NCBI GenBank assembly: GCA_015068025.1
Contig: SVLH01000008.1
Location: 1-53,769 of the forward strand
DNA length: 53,769 nt
Source: Oscillospiraceae bacterium
GTDB taxonomy: Bacteria; Bacillota; Clostridia; Oscillospirales; Oscillospiraceae
Direction: 5' to 3'
Part shown: in pieces, positions 25,055 to 33,908 of the stretch
Position numbering within the stretch: the first letter of the stretch is position 1
How the letters are laid out: every line of letters starts with the position of its first letter
Notes under the pieces: generated by a model
The model's database searches: none
Seen by the model: only the letters and a program-made list of their open reading frames with translations
What the model was told of the DNA's origin: nothing
Translations under genes and position numbers: made by a program

Positions 25055-26308
25055 ATGAAAGACCTGTACATCGTGAATTGCTGCAGAACCGCCATCGGTT
25101 CCTTCGGCGGCTCCCTGAAGAACACTCCCGCTGCCGAGATGGGCGCCATCGTCGTTAAGGAAGCCCTGAACCGCGCCGGCGTGAAGCCCGAGCAGGTTGA
25201 CGAAGTCATGTTCGGCTGCATCCTGACCGCAGGCATCGGCCAGAACGTTGCCCGTCAGGTCGCCGTCAAGGCCGGCATCCCTTATGCTGTTCCCGCCTAC
25301 ACCGTGGGCATGGTCTGCGGCTCCGGCATGAAGACCGTCATCGAAGGTGCCCGCTCCATTCTGGCCGGCGACGCTGACGTCGTGGTCTGCGGCGGCACCG
25401 AGAACATGAGTGCTGCTCCCTATGCGCTGCCCGCAGAGCGCTGGGGCGCCCGTATGGGCAACGGCAAGGTGGTCGACACCATGATCAACGAGGGCCTGTG
25501 GGACGTGTTCAACAACTACCACATGGGCACCACCGCCGAGAACATCAACGACATCTGGGGCATCACCCGCGAGGAGCAGGACGCTTTCGCTGCCGCTTCC
25601 CAGCAGAAGGCTGAGGCTGCTCAGGCTGCCGGCCGTTTTGACGACGAGATCGTTGCCGTCCCTGTGAAGGTCAAGAAGGATATCGTGGAGTTCAAGCGCG
25701 ACGAGTATCCCAAGGCCGGCGTCACCGCCGAGAGCGTTGCCAAGCTGCGCGGTGCATTCCCCGTTCTGCCCGAGACCGTGAACGTTGTTCACACCTTCGA
25801 GCCCACCGGCATCCACGCCGAGGACGCTGACAAGCACGTCCAGCGCGTTACCGCCGCCAACGCCTCCGGCATCAACGACGGTGCTGCTGCCATCATCCTG
25901 GCTTCCGGCGAGGCTGTTGAGAAGTACGGCCTGAAGCCCATGGCCAAGCTGACCGGCTGGGGCCAGGGCGGCGTCGATCCCCAGATCATGGGTGTCGGCC
26001 CCGTGCCCGCTTCCCGTGCCGCTATGGCCAAGGCCGGCGTCACCATCGATGAGATCGACCTGATCGAGGCCAACGAGGCCTTCGCCGCACAGTCCATCGC
26101 TGTGGGCCGTGAGCTGGGCTTCGACATGGCCAAGGTCAACGTCAACGGCGGCGCCATCGCTCTGGGTCACCCCGTCGGCGCTTCCGGCGCCCGCATCATC
26201 GTCACTCTGGTGCACGAGCTGGCCAAGCGCGAGGATGCCAAGCGCGGTCTGGCTACCCTGTGCATCGGCGGCGGTCAGGGCACCGCAGTCGTGGTGGAGA
26301 AGTGCTGA
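25055..26308 (+). CDS. thlA: acetyl-CoA C-acetyltransferase (thiolase) with extra loop
   Basis: This thiolase condenses two acetyl-CoA to acetoacetyl-CoA, the first step of clostridial butyrate formation, or runs in reverse. The catalytic residues are present: Cys88 (GMVCGSGMK), His372 ([10 protein letters not shown]) and Cys403 (TLCIGGGQG). It has 417 residues, against about 392 in the family. The difference is a segment at about 236-264 (starting [17 protein letters not shown]), where other thiolases have about five residues before VTAANASG. No butyrate genes (hbd, crt, bcd) are adjacent. It has its own strong promoter and terminator, and its codon use looks highly expressed. Confidence 0.94.
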   Translation: MKDLYIVNCCRTAIGSFGGSLKNTPAAEMGAIVVKEALNRAGVKPEQVDEVMFGCILTAGIGQNVARQVAVKAGIPYAVPAYTVGMVCGSGMKTVIEGARSILAGDADVVVCGGTENMSAAPYALPAERWGARMGNGKVVDTMINEGLWDVFNNYHMGTTAENINDIWGITREEQDAFAAASQQKAEAAQAAGRFDDEIVAVPVKVKKDIVEFKRDEYPKAGVTAESVAKLRGAFPVLPETVNVVHTFEPTGIHAEDADKHVQRVTAANASGINDGAAAIILASGEAVEKYGLKPMAKLTGWGQGGVDPQIMGVGPVPASRAAMAKAGVTIDEIDLIEANEAFAAQSIAVGRELGFDMAKVNVNGGAIALGHPVGASGARIIVTLVHELAKREDAKRGLATLCIGGGQGTAVVVEKC

Positions 26309-26342
26309 TCCACTTCCCATACGCACAAGGCTGAATCAACGA

Positions 26343-26374
26343 CCGGGCGGAGCAGCAGCTCCGCCCGGCTTTTC
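26343..26374 (+). terminator. terminator of the thiolase gene
   Basis: The perfect 11-bp stem CCGGGCGGAGC (26343-26353) with GCTCCGCCCGG (26358-26368) is followed by a T tract. Confidence 0.88.
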
Positions 26375-26393
26375 TATGGGATACAATTCACGC

Positions 26394-26426
26394 AAAAAAC
26401 CGGAGCAGCGCGTTGCTGCTCCGGTT
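26394..26426 (-). terminator. terminator of the Na/Pi cotransporter gene
   Basis: The 12-bp stem AACCGGAGCAGC (26398-26409) with GCTGCTCCGGTT (26415-26426) has a run of A on the left, a U-tract on the minus strand. It lies 24 nt beyond the stop at 26451. Confidence 0.88.
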
Positions 26427-26450
26427 CGTTTATGTATTGAGGCTTGTCCC

Positions 26451-28199
26451 TTACACTTCGGGAAGCTTGTATTTTGCCATGTCCTTTTCCAGAGAGGAAA
26501 CAAAGCTGCCGGCGTCCTTCACGTTGTGCAGATATGCGTGACGATCCATCTCCTCGCCGCGCTCCTCGATGACGGAAACGGCCAGGTTGGAGCAGTGGTC
26601 GGAAACGCGCTCCCAGTTGGTCAGCAGGTCGTTGAGCACGAAGCCCAGCTGGATGGTGCACTCACCCTTCTGCAGGCGGTGGATGTGGCGCAGACGGATC
26701 TCCTCGCTGAGGTGGTCGATGGTCTCCTCCAGGGGCTCGACGGTGGCGGCCATGGCGGGATCGTCATTGGCGAAAGCGGTGAAGGCACGATCCATGATGT
26801 CCTCCAGAGCGGCGAGCATCACGGTCAGCTCGCGTTTGGCAGCCTCGGAGAAGTGCAGATCCTTCTCCTCCATCTCCTGGGCGGCTTCCTGCAGGTTCAG
26901 GGAGTGGTCGCCGATACGCTCGAAGTCGCCGATGGCGTGGAGCAGCAGGGACACGGTGCGGATGTCGTCCATGGACACGCCGTGCTGGGAGATCTGCACC
27001 AGATAGTTGCCCAGACGATCCTCGTAGATGTCCAGCTTGTCCTCGTTTTCAAAGATCTCGGTGGCGCGGCCCTCGGAGTAATCCGTCAGCTGACGGACGG
27101 CGAGGAGCGTGTTTTCATGTGCCAGCTCGGCCATGTGCTTGGTCATGGCAACGCACTCGCTGACGGCAACGCCGGGGGTGCGCAGCAGGCGGGGATCCAG
27201 GAAGGCAAACTGCTCGGCGGCAGCCTCCTCGGGGATGGCTCTCCGCGCCAGCTTTTCCAGCTGGCGGGAGAAAGGCAGGAGCAGCACGGTGGTGAACACA
27301 TTGAAGATGGTGTGGCACAGGGCGATGCCGCCAGCACCGATCACGCTGTCCATAAAGGGGAAGTGGAAGATCATATCGCCGCCGAAGAACAGGATCAGGC
27401 AGACGACAGTACCGATGACATTAAAGGAGATATGCACAACGCTCACCCGCTTGGCATTGCGGTTGACCCCGATGGAGGAGATCAGCGCAGTGACGCAGGT
27501 GCCGATGTTCTGACCCATAATGATGGGGATGGACATACCGTAGGTAATGGAACCGGTGAGGGCCAGCGCCTGCAAAATACCCACGGAAGCGGCGGAGGAC
27601 TGAATGATGCCGGTGAACACCGCGCCCACCAGAACGCCCAGCAGGGGGTTATTGAAGGCGGTCATCAGCTGGGTAAACTCGGGCATATCGGCCAGAGGAG
27701 CCACGGAGCCGCTCATCAGTTCCATGCCGTACATCAGGATGGAGAAGCCCATCATGATGCGGCCGATGTCGCGGCGCTTCTGCTTCTTGGACATCATGAT
27801 CAGCAGGATGCCGATGAGTGCCACCACGGGGGAGAAGTTCTTGGGTTTGAGGAGGTTGAGGAAGATGTTCTGGCTCTCAATGCCAGTCAGGGACAGGATC
27901 CACGCCGTCAGGGTGGTGCCGATGTTGGAACCCATAATTACACCGATGGTCTGACCCAGCTCCATCACACCGGAGTTGACCAGACCCACCAGCATCACGG
28001 TCATGGCAGAAGAAGACTGGATAGCAATGGTGATGCCGGCGCCCAGCAGCAGGCTCTTGAAGGGATTGGAGGTCATCTGCTTGAGCAGACGCTCCAGCTT
28101 GCCGCCGGCCATTTTTTCAAGGCTCTTGGACATGACGGTCATGCCGTACAGGAAGAAGGCAAGGCCGCCGCATAAGGTAAAGAGGGAGAAGATATTCAT
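26451..28199 (-). CDS. Na/Pi cotransporter family protein with PhoU-like domain
   Basis: This 582-residue protein has an N-terminal Na/Pi-cotransporter II membrane domain (about 1-330) with the paired family repeats, including GAGITIAIQSSSAMTVMLVG and the matching GIIQSSAASVGILQALAL (QSS motifs). A C-terminal helical PhoU-like domain follows (about 345-570; IGDFERIGDHSLNLQEAAQE, WERVSDHCSNLAVSV). It probably takes up or exports phosphate with Na+, with the PhoU part regulating it. The start ATG follows AAGGAGT. It is monocistronic and convergent with the thiolase gene. Confidence 0.93.
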   Translation of the reverse strand: MNIFSLFTLCGGLAFFLYGMTVMSKSLEKMAGGKLERLLKQMTSNPFKSLLLGAGITIAIQSSSAMTVMLVGLVNSGVMELGQTIGVIMGSNIGTTLTAWILSLTGIESQNIFLNLLKPKNFSPVVALIGILLIMMSKKQKRRDIGRIMMGFSILMYGMELMSGSVAPLADMPEFTQLMTAFNNPLLGVLVGAVFTGIIQSSAASVGILQALALTGSITYGMSIPIIMGQNIGTCVTALISSIGVNRNAKRVSVVHISFNVIGTVVCLILFFGGDMIFHFPFMDSVIGAGGIALCHTIFNVFTTVLLLPFSRQLEKLARRAIPEEAAAEQFAFLDPRLLRTPGVAVSECVAMTKHMAELAHENTLLAVRQLTDYSEGRATEIFENEDKLDIYEDRLGNYLVQISQHGVSMDDIRTVSLLLHAIGDFERIGDHSLNLQEAAQEMEEKDLHFSEAAKRELTVMLAALEDIMDRAFTAFANDDPAMAATVEPLEETIDHLSEEIRLRHIHRLQKGECTIQLGFVLNDLLTNWERVSDHCSNLAVSVIEERGEEMDRHAYLHNVKDAGSFVSSLEKDMAKYKLPEV

Positions 28200-28569
28200 T
28201 CCAATACTCCTTTTTATTATGATCGGTCTTATAGCACAAGAATTATTTTTCCATTTTTACCTATTTTATATTATATCGTCAAAGCAGTAATTTGAGAAGT
28301 GGCGGAATCAACAAATAGAAGTTTTTGCAGTAAAAGAGCAAAAAACGAAAAATTCCGAACAAAGCAGAGGAAAAAAGCCCCTGCGCAGCGGGAAAAACGC
28401 AAAAAAGCAGAGCGTGCAACGAGTTTTTCTGGCGCTGTGCCTGCACTTTTTTCACAGAACTTTGTCAAGGATCCGTCAAGAAGGAACGTGGCGGAAAGCC
28501 GTACTTGAAAGGCCTCTGCATCCATGATAAACTATATCAACCAATCGTTTTGAGGAAAGGACTCCCACC
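28200..28569. other. 370-nt divergent intergenic region
   Basis: This gap separates the divergent Na/Pi transporter and DUF1538 genes. It is A-rich in its middle part. A plausible promoter for the DUF1538 gene lies at 28505-28533. I find no coding frame, RNA gene or clear riboswitch. Confidence 0.6.
28505..28533 (+). promoter_or_regulatory. promoter for DUF1538/PII pair
   Basis: TTGAAA (28505-28510), a 17-nt spacer and TAAACT (28528-28533) lie 37 nt before the start. Confidence 0.5.
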
Positions 28570-30114
28570 ATGCTGGAACGCCTGAAGAAAAAGTGGATCG
28601 AGCGGGTAGGCAGAACCAGAACCATCCTGTGGGAAAAGGTGCGGGAAGCGCTGGCTTCCGTGCTGCCCATCACGGTGATCGTTCTGGTGTTGTGCTTCAC
28701 CATTGCGCCCATCCCCAATGCGGCGCTGCTGGCGTTTTTGGTGGGCGCGGTGCTGCTGATCGTGGGTATGGGTCTGTTCACGCTGGGTGCAGACACCGCC
28801 ATGACCCCCATCGGCGAGCGCGTGGGCGCCGCCATGACCCGATCCAGAAAGCTCGGGGTCGTGGTGATCGTGGGCTTCCTCATCGGCGTCGTCGTCACCG
28901 TGTCCGAGCCGGATCTGCAGGTGCTGGCCCAGCAGGTGCCGGGCGTGCCCAATGCTTTGCTGGTGGGCGCGGTGGCTGTGGGCGTGGGCGCGTTCCTTGT
29001 GGTCGCCCTGCTGCGCATCCTGTTCCGCATCCCGCTGAACCGCCTGCTGGTGTTCTTTTACATCATTGTGTTCGCTCTGGCGGCCTTTGTGCCCGGAGAC
29101 TTTCTGGCGGTGGCGTTTGACTCCGGCGGCGTGACCACCGGCCCCATGACCGTGCCCTTTATCATGGCGCTGGGGCTCGGCGTGGCCTCCATCCGAAGCG
29201 ACGAAGGCGCCTCACAGGATAGTTTCGGTCTGGTGGCGCTGTGTTCCGTCGGCCCCATTCTGGCGGTGATGATCCTCTCGCTGGTGTTCCCGGCGGCAGG
29301 TGCCTATACCCCCGCTATCCTGCCTGACGCGGCGGACAGCCGGGAACTGTGGCAGTTGTTTGCCCACGACTTCCCCGAGTATTTTGTGGAAGTGGCGGTA
29401 TGTCTTGCTCCCATTGCGGCGTTTTTCGCCATTTTCCAGGTGATCTCCCTGAAGCTGCCCCGGAAAAGAGTGCTGAAGATCGTGGTGGGCATCTTCTATA
29501 CATATCTGGGTCTGGTACTGTTCCTTACCGGCGTCAATGTGGGCTTTATGCCGGCGGGCAGTTTTCTGGGGCGCCAGATTGCGGGATCGTCCTATGCCTG
29601 GATCCTGATCCCCATCGGCATGCTGATGGGCTGGTTTATCGTGCAGGCGGAGCCTGCCGTCCACGTGCTGAATAAGCAGGTGGAGGAGATCACCTCCGGT
29701 GCCATCCCCGGAAAGGCCATGAGCACCAGTTTGTCCATCGGTGTGGCGGTCTCCGTGGGTCTTGCCATGGTGCGGGTGCTGACCGGCATCTCCATCTTCT
29801 GGCTGCTGATCCCGGGCTATCTGGCCGCCATCGTGATGTCCTTCTTCGTTCCCAAGATCTTTACCGCCATCGCCTTCGACTCCGGCGGTGTCGCCTCCGG
29901 CCCCATGACGGCCACCTTCCTGCTGCCCTTTGCACAGGGCGCCTGCGACGCGCTGGGCGGCAACATCGTCACCGACGCCTTCGGTGTTGTGGCCATGGTC
30001 GCCATGACGCCGCTGCTGACCATCCAGATGCTGGGCCTTGTCTATCAGTGGAAGCTGAAGCATGCCGCACAGACCGAAGCGGAAGATCTGGACGAGGAGA
30101 TCATCGACCTTTAA
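28570..30114 (+). CDS. DUF1538-family integral membrane protein
   Basis: This 514-residue protein has about 12-14 hydrophobic segments and two homologous halves, each with the DUF1538 hallmark FDSGGV.(T/S)GPMT: FDSGGVTTGPMT at 183-194 and FDSGGVASGPMT at 436-447. Each hallmark is followed by a region ending in a membrane helix. The repeated glycine-rich motif inside helices suggests an inverted-repeat transporter, but the substrate is unknown. It is followed 27 nt later by a PII-like protein, so the pair probably works as a channel and its nitrogen- or nucleotide-sensing regulator, like AmtB with GlnK. The start ATG follows GAGGAAAGGA. Confidence 0.88.
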   Translation: MLERLKKKWIERVGRTRTILWEKVREALASVLPITVIVLVLCFTIAPIPNAALLAFLVGAVLLIVGMGLFTLGADTAMTPIGERVGAAMTRSRKLGVVVIVGFLIGVVVTVSEPDLQVLAQQVPGVPNALLVGAVAVGVGAFLVVALLRILFRIPLNRLLVFFYIIVFALAAFVPGDFLAVAFDSGGVTTGPMTVPFIMALGLGVASIRSDEGASQDSFGLVALCSVGPILAVMILSLVFPAAGAYTPAILPDAADSRELWQLFAHDFPEYFVEVAVCLAPIAAFFAIFQVISLKLPRKRVLKIVVGIFYTYLGLVLFLTGVNVGFMPAGSFLGRQIAGSSYAWILIPIGMLMGWFIVQAEPAVHVLNKQVEEITSGAIPGKAMSTSLSIGVAVSVGLAMVRVLTGISIFWLLIPGYLAAIVMSFFVPKIFTAIAFDSGGVASGPMTATFLLPFAQGACDALGGNIVTDAFGVVAMVAMTPLLTIQMLGLVYQWKLKHAAQTEAEDLDEEIIDL

Positions 30115-30141
30115 CCGACACCACAGAGAGGAGAAACTGCC

Positions 30142-30816
30142 ATGGGCGGAGCCGTTCTCATGATTACGATCACAGACCGCAGCCGCGGAGAAGAGTTTGC
30201 GGCCTGGTATGAAAGACAGGGAGCCCCTCTGGTGCTGACGGCGCTGGGACGGGGCACAGCCACCACGGAAGTGCTGGACTATTTGGGACTGGAAGCGACG
30301 GAAAAAGCGGTGCTGTTCTGCGTGGCGCCGCACTGGCCCCGGCTGGTGCGCCGGGCGGCCAAGGAGCTTTGGCTGGACGTTCCCGGGCGCGGCATTCTGA
30401 TGACCGTGCCGGTATCCAGCGTGGGCGGCGCAGCCGCCAAAGAATATTTGCTGCATGCCGAGCATGAGGAGGCGGAGGAAATGACGGAAAAAGAACTGAC
30501 CCACGAGCTGATCGTGACGATTACCAATCAGGGCCACACCGATCAGGTGATGGATGCCGCGCGCTCTGCCGGTGCTACCGGCGGCACCTCCGTCCATGCC
30601 AAGGGCACAGGCACGGAGCTGGCACGGAAGTTCTTCGGCGTGTCCATCGCTGCAGAAAAGGAGATCGTGCTGATCCTCGCCCGCGCCGAGGATCGCAATG
30701 CCATCATGAAAGCCATCATGGCACAGGCCGGTATGCGGACGGCTGCACAGTCGCTGGTATTCTCCCTGCCGGTCAGTGACATTGCGGGCCTGCGTCAGCT
30801 GGAAAACGAAGCATAA
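30142..30816 (+). CDS. tandem PII-like (GlnB superfamily) regulator
   Basis: This 224-residue protein has about twice the length of a PII subunit and seems to contain two ferredoxin-like PII folds. The second (about 113-215) is clearer: HELIVTITNQGHTDQVMDAA, then the loop GATGGTSVHAKGTG and VLILARAEDRNAIMKAIM. The first (about 1-105) is degenerate. PII proteins bind ATP/ADP and 2-oxoglutarate and often plug a transporter. The Tyr-bearing T-loop consensus is not obvious. It follows the DUF1538 gene by 27 nt with its own AGAGAGGAG site, so the two are co-expressed. Its ligand and its target are inferred. Confidence 0.82.
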   Translation: MGGAVLMITITDRSRGEEFAAWYERQGAPLVLTALGRGTATTEVLDYLGLEATEKAVLFCVAPHWPRLVRRAAKELWLDVPGRGILMTVPVSSVGGAAAKEYLLHAEHEEAEEMTEKELTHELIVTITNQGHTDQVMDAARSAGATGGTSVHAKGTGTELARKFFGVSIAAEKEIVLILARAEDRNAIMKAIMAQAGMRTAAQSLVFSLPVSDIAGLRQLENEA

Positions 30817-30843
30817 CGAACCGCAGCCGAAGGGGTGCGAAAA

Positions 30844-30878
30844 GAGGGGAACGGATGACCGTTCCCCTCTGTTTTTTG
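30844..30878 (+). terminator. terminator of the DUF1538/PII operon
   Basis: The 12-bp stem AGAGGGGAACGG (30844-30855) with CCGTTCCCCTCT (30860-30871) has loop ATGA and six T. Confidence 0.92.
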
Positions 30879-30880
30879 CA

Positions 30881-30913
30881 AAAAAGTTCCGCCGCCCAAT
30901 GGGCGGCGGAACG
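30881..30913 (-). terminator. terminator of the SMP-30/aminotransferase operon
   Basis: The 12-bp stem GTTCCGCCGCCC (30887-30898) with GGGCGGCGGAAC (30902-30913) is preceded on the plus strand by six A, the U-tract of the minus strand. Confidence 0.92.
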
Positions 30914-30924
30914 ATGGGTGAGAA

Positions 30925-32211
30925 TTACTTCTTCATTTCCTTCAGAGTATCCTCGGCAGCCTGGAACAGACCGTCGATGTCCTCCTTGGTGTGAGAATAC
31001 ATCAGGCACAGGCGCTTGACGTCGCCGGGCACCAGATAGTAGCCGCGCTTGACCAGACCCTTGCGGAACTCCACGACCTTGGCCATGTCGGAACGCATGA
31101 TGTCGTCCTGGCAGGTGAAGGGGCCCTTGGCGAACAGGGGGATGGCGATGGAGCCGTAGCCGGTCATCTCGGCCTCGTAGCCCTGCTGCTCGAAGATCTT
31201 GTTCATGCCGCTGCGCAGATAGTCGCCCAGATCGAACAGGTAGTCGTGAACCTTGTCGCGCTCCAGGATCTCCATGGTCTTCAGGCAGGCAGCCATGACG
31301 AAGGGGCCGCCGTTGAAGGTGCCGCCGTAGGCAACGTTGCCGTTGGGGGCGGTGTTGAACATATCCATGTACTTGGCCTTACCGGCAACGATGGCGATGG
31401 GATAGGTGTTGCCGATGGCCTTACCGATGGTGCACAGGTCGGGGGTCACGCCGCAGATGCCCTGATAGCCGTGCATGCCGACACGCAGACCGGTGATAAC
31501 CTCGTCGAAGATCAGCAGGATGCCGTTCTCGTCGCACAGCTTGCGCAGGCCCTTGAGGAACTCGTTCTGCAGCTGCACGCAGCCCAGGTTGTGCGCCACG
31601 GGCTCGGTGATGATGGCAGCGATCTGATCGGGATAGGCCTTGATCTTGGCTTCCACGTCCTCCAGGTCGTTGAAGCGGCAGATGATGGTCTCGTCAACGG
31701 CGGAGTCCAGCATGCCCTTGGAACCCAGGTCGCGGGTGTACATCAGCTCTTCCTTGTTGTACAGGTTGCGCAGAACGAAGTCATGCCAGCCGTGATAGCC
31801 GCCCTGGAACTTGATGATCTTGTTGCGGCCGGTAGCGGCACGGGACAGACGGATGGCGTGGTAGGTAGCCTCGGAGCCGCAGGTGGAGAACAGGGCTCTG
31901 TCGGCGCAGGGGAAGTTCTCCACGATCTTCTCGGCCAGCGCCACTTCGTACTCGGTGGTGCCCAGACCGATCAGGTCGCAATCCTTGATGGCGTCGATGA
32001 CGGCGTTGTCGACCTCATCGTAGCGGTGACCCAGGATGCAGGCGGCCCATGCGGCGTTCAGGTCGACATACTTGTTGCCGTCCATATCCCACAGGTAAGC
32101 GCCCTTGGCGGTCTTCCAGCCGAAGCAGGGCTCGATCTTACGAACGGAGGAGTTGACGCCGCCGGGAATGACTTTTCTTGCTCTCTCCATGAGATCCATG
32201 CTCAAAGACAT
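30925..32211 (-). CDS. class III PLP aminotransferase, HemL-like
   Basis: This 428-residue protein resembles glutamate-1-semialdehyde aminomutase and related class III aminotransferases: IPGGVNSSVRKIEPCF at the start, STCGSEATYHAIRLSRAATG, KFQGGYHGWHD, IFDEVITGLRVG (Asp236) and the PLP Lys264 in TIGKAIGNTY. No haem genes are nearby; it lies 84 nt downstream of an SMP-30-type lactonase gene and shares its terminator. A catabolic amino acid or amino-sugar-acid pathway is therefore more likely than tetrapyrrole synthesis. The start ATG follows GAGGAAATAACT. The substrate is unknown. Confidence 0.85.
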   Translation of the reverse strand: MSLSMDLMERARKVIPGGVNSSVRKIEPCFGWKTAKGAYLWDMDGNKYVDLNAAWAACILGHRYDEVDNAVIDAIKDCDLIGLGTTEYEVALAEKIVENFPCADRALFSTCGSEATYHAIRLSRAATGRNKIIKFQGGYHGWHDFVLRNLYNKEELMYTRDLGSKGMLDSAVDETIICRFNDLEDVEAKIKAYPDQIAAIITEPVAHNLGCVQLQNEFLKGLRKLCDENGILLIFDEVITGLRVGMHGYQGICGVTPDLCTIGKAIGNTYPIAIVAGKAKYMDMFNTAPNGNVAYGGTFNGGPFVMAACLKTMEILERDKVHDYLFDLGDYLRSGMNKIFEQQGYEAEMTGYGSIAIPLFAKGPFTCQDDIMRSDMAKVVEFRKGLVKRGYYLVPGDVKRLCLMYSHTKEDIDGLFQAAEDTLKEMKK

Positions 32212-32295
32212 AGTTATTTCCTCATTTCTTTAAAATTTTGTTTTATGGCGAAGCGTGGGGTACACGCGTCGGCTTACGGAATGTCAGTGCGGGGG

Positions 32296-33174
32296 TCAGG
32301 TTTCTTTGAAGCGGGTGGTGGGGAACCCGTGCACGCCGGGCTCTGCCACATATACGCCGCCGCCGGGCTCACCGCTGATGGAAGCGGTGGTGATGTACAG
32401 CTTGTCGAAGTTCTTGCCGCCGAAGGTGCAGCAGGTCACATGCTCCACGGGGAGGGAGATGCGGGCGATCTGCTCGCCGGTGCGGGGATCGTAGCAGGCC
32501 ACGCAGTAGTTGCCCCACTCGGCGATCCAGAGGTTGCCGTTTTCGTCGATGGCCATACCGTCGGGCAGGATGCCGGACTTGGCCTTCTCGGTGAAGTCCA
32601 CGGCCTGACGGCGGTTGGAGGCGGCACCGGTGGCGGGGTCGTAGTCAAAGGCGGAAATGACGCTGGGGGAGAAGTCCAGCGTGTCCACGTGGTACATCGT
32701 CTTGCCGTCCAGGCTCCAGGCCAGACCGTTGGAGCAGCCCAGGCCGTCGCACAAAACCTGATAGCTGTCCCGGCCGTCCACGGAAACCAGACAGCCCTTT
32801 TCGGAGTCGTTGGGTTCCACGGAGGTGCCCAGAACGAATCTGCCGAAGGGGTCGCACTTGCCGTCGTTATACCGGGTGTCGGGGGGACGGAGACCCTCCG
32901 CGGGTTTGCAGTAAGGGATGCAGCGGGGACCGTCCAGAATGTAGATGCCGTCATTCAGACCAGCCACGATCCGGCCCTTGTCTGTCAGGGCAAAGCAGCC
33001 CAGATTCCGTCCAATGTGCAGATAGTTGTGCTCGCCGGTCTCCAGATCCATAAAGTGGAGGCGTCCCGTGGTGATGTCGGTCCAATACAGGCCGTGGCAG
33101 GTCTCATCGTAGACCGGGCCCTCACCCAAAACGCACTTGGAGTCGGCGAGAAGCGTTGCCTGAATCTCTTTCAT
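32296..33174 (-). CDS. SMP-30/gluconolactonase-family protein
   Basis: This 292-residue six-bladed propeller of the SMP-30/LRE family is usually a Ca2+- or Zn2+-dependent sugar lactonase. Visible metal-site motifs are CVLGEGPVYDE (Glu ligand), DTRYNDGKCDPFGRFVLGT (Asn/Asp), CSNGLAWSLDGKTMYHVD and SGILPDGMAIDENGNLWIAEW. I start at ATG 33174, 6 nt after GAGGTG; an in-frame ATG 18 nt upstream is less well placed. It is the first gene of a two-gene unit with the aminotransferase. The combination of a lactonase and a class III aminotransferase suggests sugar-acid or hydroxy-amino-acid breakdown, which is inference. Confidence 0.86.
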   Translation of the reverse strand: MKEIQATLLADSKCVLGEGPVYDETCHGLYWTDITTGRLHFMDLETGEHNYLHIGRNLGCFALTDKGRIVAGLNDGIYILDGPRCIPYCKPAEGLRPPDTRYNDGKCDPFGRFVLGTSVEPNDSEKGCLVSVDGRDSYQVLCDGLGCSNGLAWSLDGKTMYHVDTLDFSPSVISAFDYDPATGAASNRRQAVDFTEKAKSGILPDGMAIDENGNLWIAEWGNYCVACYDPRTGEQIARISLPVEHVTCCTFGGKNFDKLYITTASISGEPGGGVYVAEPGVHGFPTTRFKET

Positions 33175-33387
33175 GTTGCACACCTCGTCCAAAGCAAAAA
33201 TGTTTCAAATGTGCCATTTCCGGCGCATTCTTACACAGCTTAAAAGTAGCACCGCTTCAGGCGCTTTGCAAGAGGCACCTTTTTTCAAAAGATGCAAATT
33301 TTCACCTGCGGCCGCCGCCGAAAAAATTTGCACCCTTTGGAAAAACAAAGGGAAAGCGGGCGCTTTTTGTGACTTACGCGTGCGGCA

Positions 33388-33415
33388 CATATCTCGCCCG
33401 GCCGGCGCATAGGAT
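33388..33415 (+). promoter_or_regulatory. possible sigma-E promoter for spoIIID
   Basis: CATATCT (33388-33394) and CATAGGAT (33408-33415), 13 nt apart, resemble the mother-cell sigma-E consensus (KMATATT / CATACAMT). The site is about 30 nt ahead of spoIIID, a known sigma-E target in Bacillus. The match is partial. Confidence 0.4.
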
Positions 33416-33445
33416 GGAGCAACAAAGGGCAGGGAGTGAGGGTGC

Positions 33446-33694
33446 TTGAAAGAAAATATGGAGGAGCGGGCAGAACGCCTGGCTCTTTACATCATAGAGA
33501 ACCGGACGACCGTCCGTGCCGCCGCCCGGAAATTCGGCATCAGCAAATCCACAGTACACAAGGACATTTCTGAACGGCTGCCGCAGTTCAATCGCCCGCT
33601 GTATCTGCAGGCCAAGGAGGTTTTGGATGTCAATAAGGCCCAGCGGCACATCCGCGGCGGCATCGCCACCCGCAACAAATACCGCGGTGGCTGA
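33446..33694 (+). CDS. spoIIID: sporulation transcription regulator SpoIIID
   Basis: SpoIIID is a small mother-cell DNA-binding protein that switches genes during sporulation. The 82-residue protein has the characteristic helix-turn-helix TVRAAARKFGISKSTVHKDI (about residues 22-41), then ERLPQFNRPLYLQAKEVL and the basic tail AQRHIRGGIATRNKYRGG. I start at a TTG at 33446, placed after GTGAGGG; the next in-frame ATG (33458) has only a weak site. It stands alone on the plus strand and shows the organism is, or descends from, a spore former. Confidence 0.94.
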   Translation: MKENMEERAERLALYIIENRTTVRAAARKFGISKSTVHKDISERLPQFNRPLYLQAKEVLDVNKAQRHIRGGIATRNKYRGG

Positions 33695-33835
33695 GGGCGT
33701 GTCCGCTCCGTGGTTTTCCGGGGCGCAGCGCAGGCTTTGGGGCAGCGGGGAAGGCTTAAACGGCGCAGGGCGTTCTGCCCTGCGCCCGGCGGGCGCGGCG
33801 GAGAAAGAGGATGGCGAAAAGCGGCGATTTTTCTC

Positions 33836-33864
33836 TTGTGTTTTGTGTGGACGGGCTATATAAT
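33836..33864 (+). promoter_or_regulatory. promoter for the LCP gene
   Basis: TTGTGT (33836-33841), a 17-nt spacer and TATAAT (33859-33864) lie 44 nt before the LCP start. Confidence 0.72.
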
Positions 33865-33908
33865 GAAGCCAGTGTTATGTAAATCACCCGTTGAAGGAGT
33901 GCTGTGTT

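Noticed and set aside
26109-28175. A 688-codon plus-strand frame opposite the Na/Pi cotransporter
   Set aside because: It overlaps the thiolase end and is antisense to a protein with clear motifs; low-complexity His/Asp/Gly content.
30991-33243. A 750-codon plus-strand frame opposite the aminotransferase and SMP-30 genes
   Set aside because: Antisense shadow of two motif-bearing genes.
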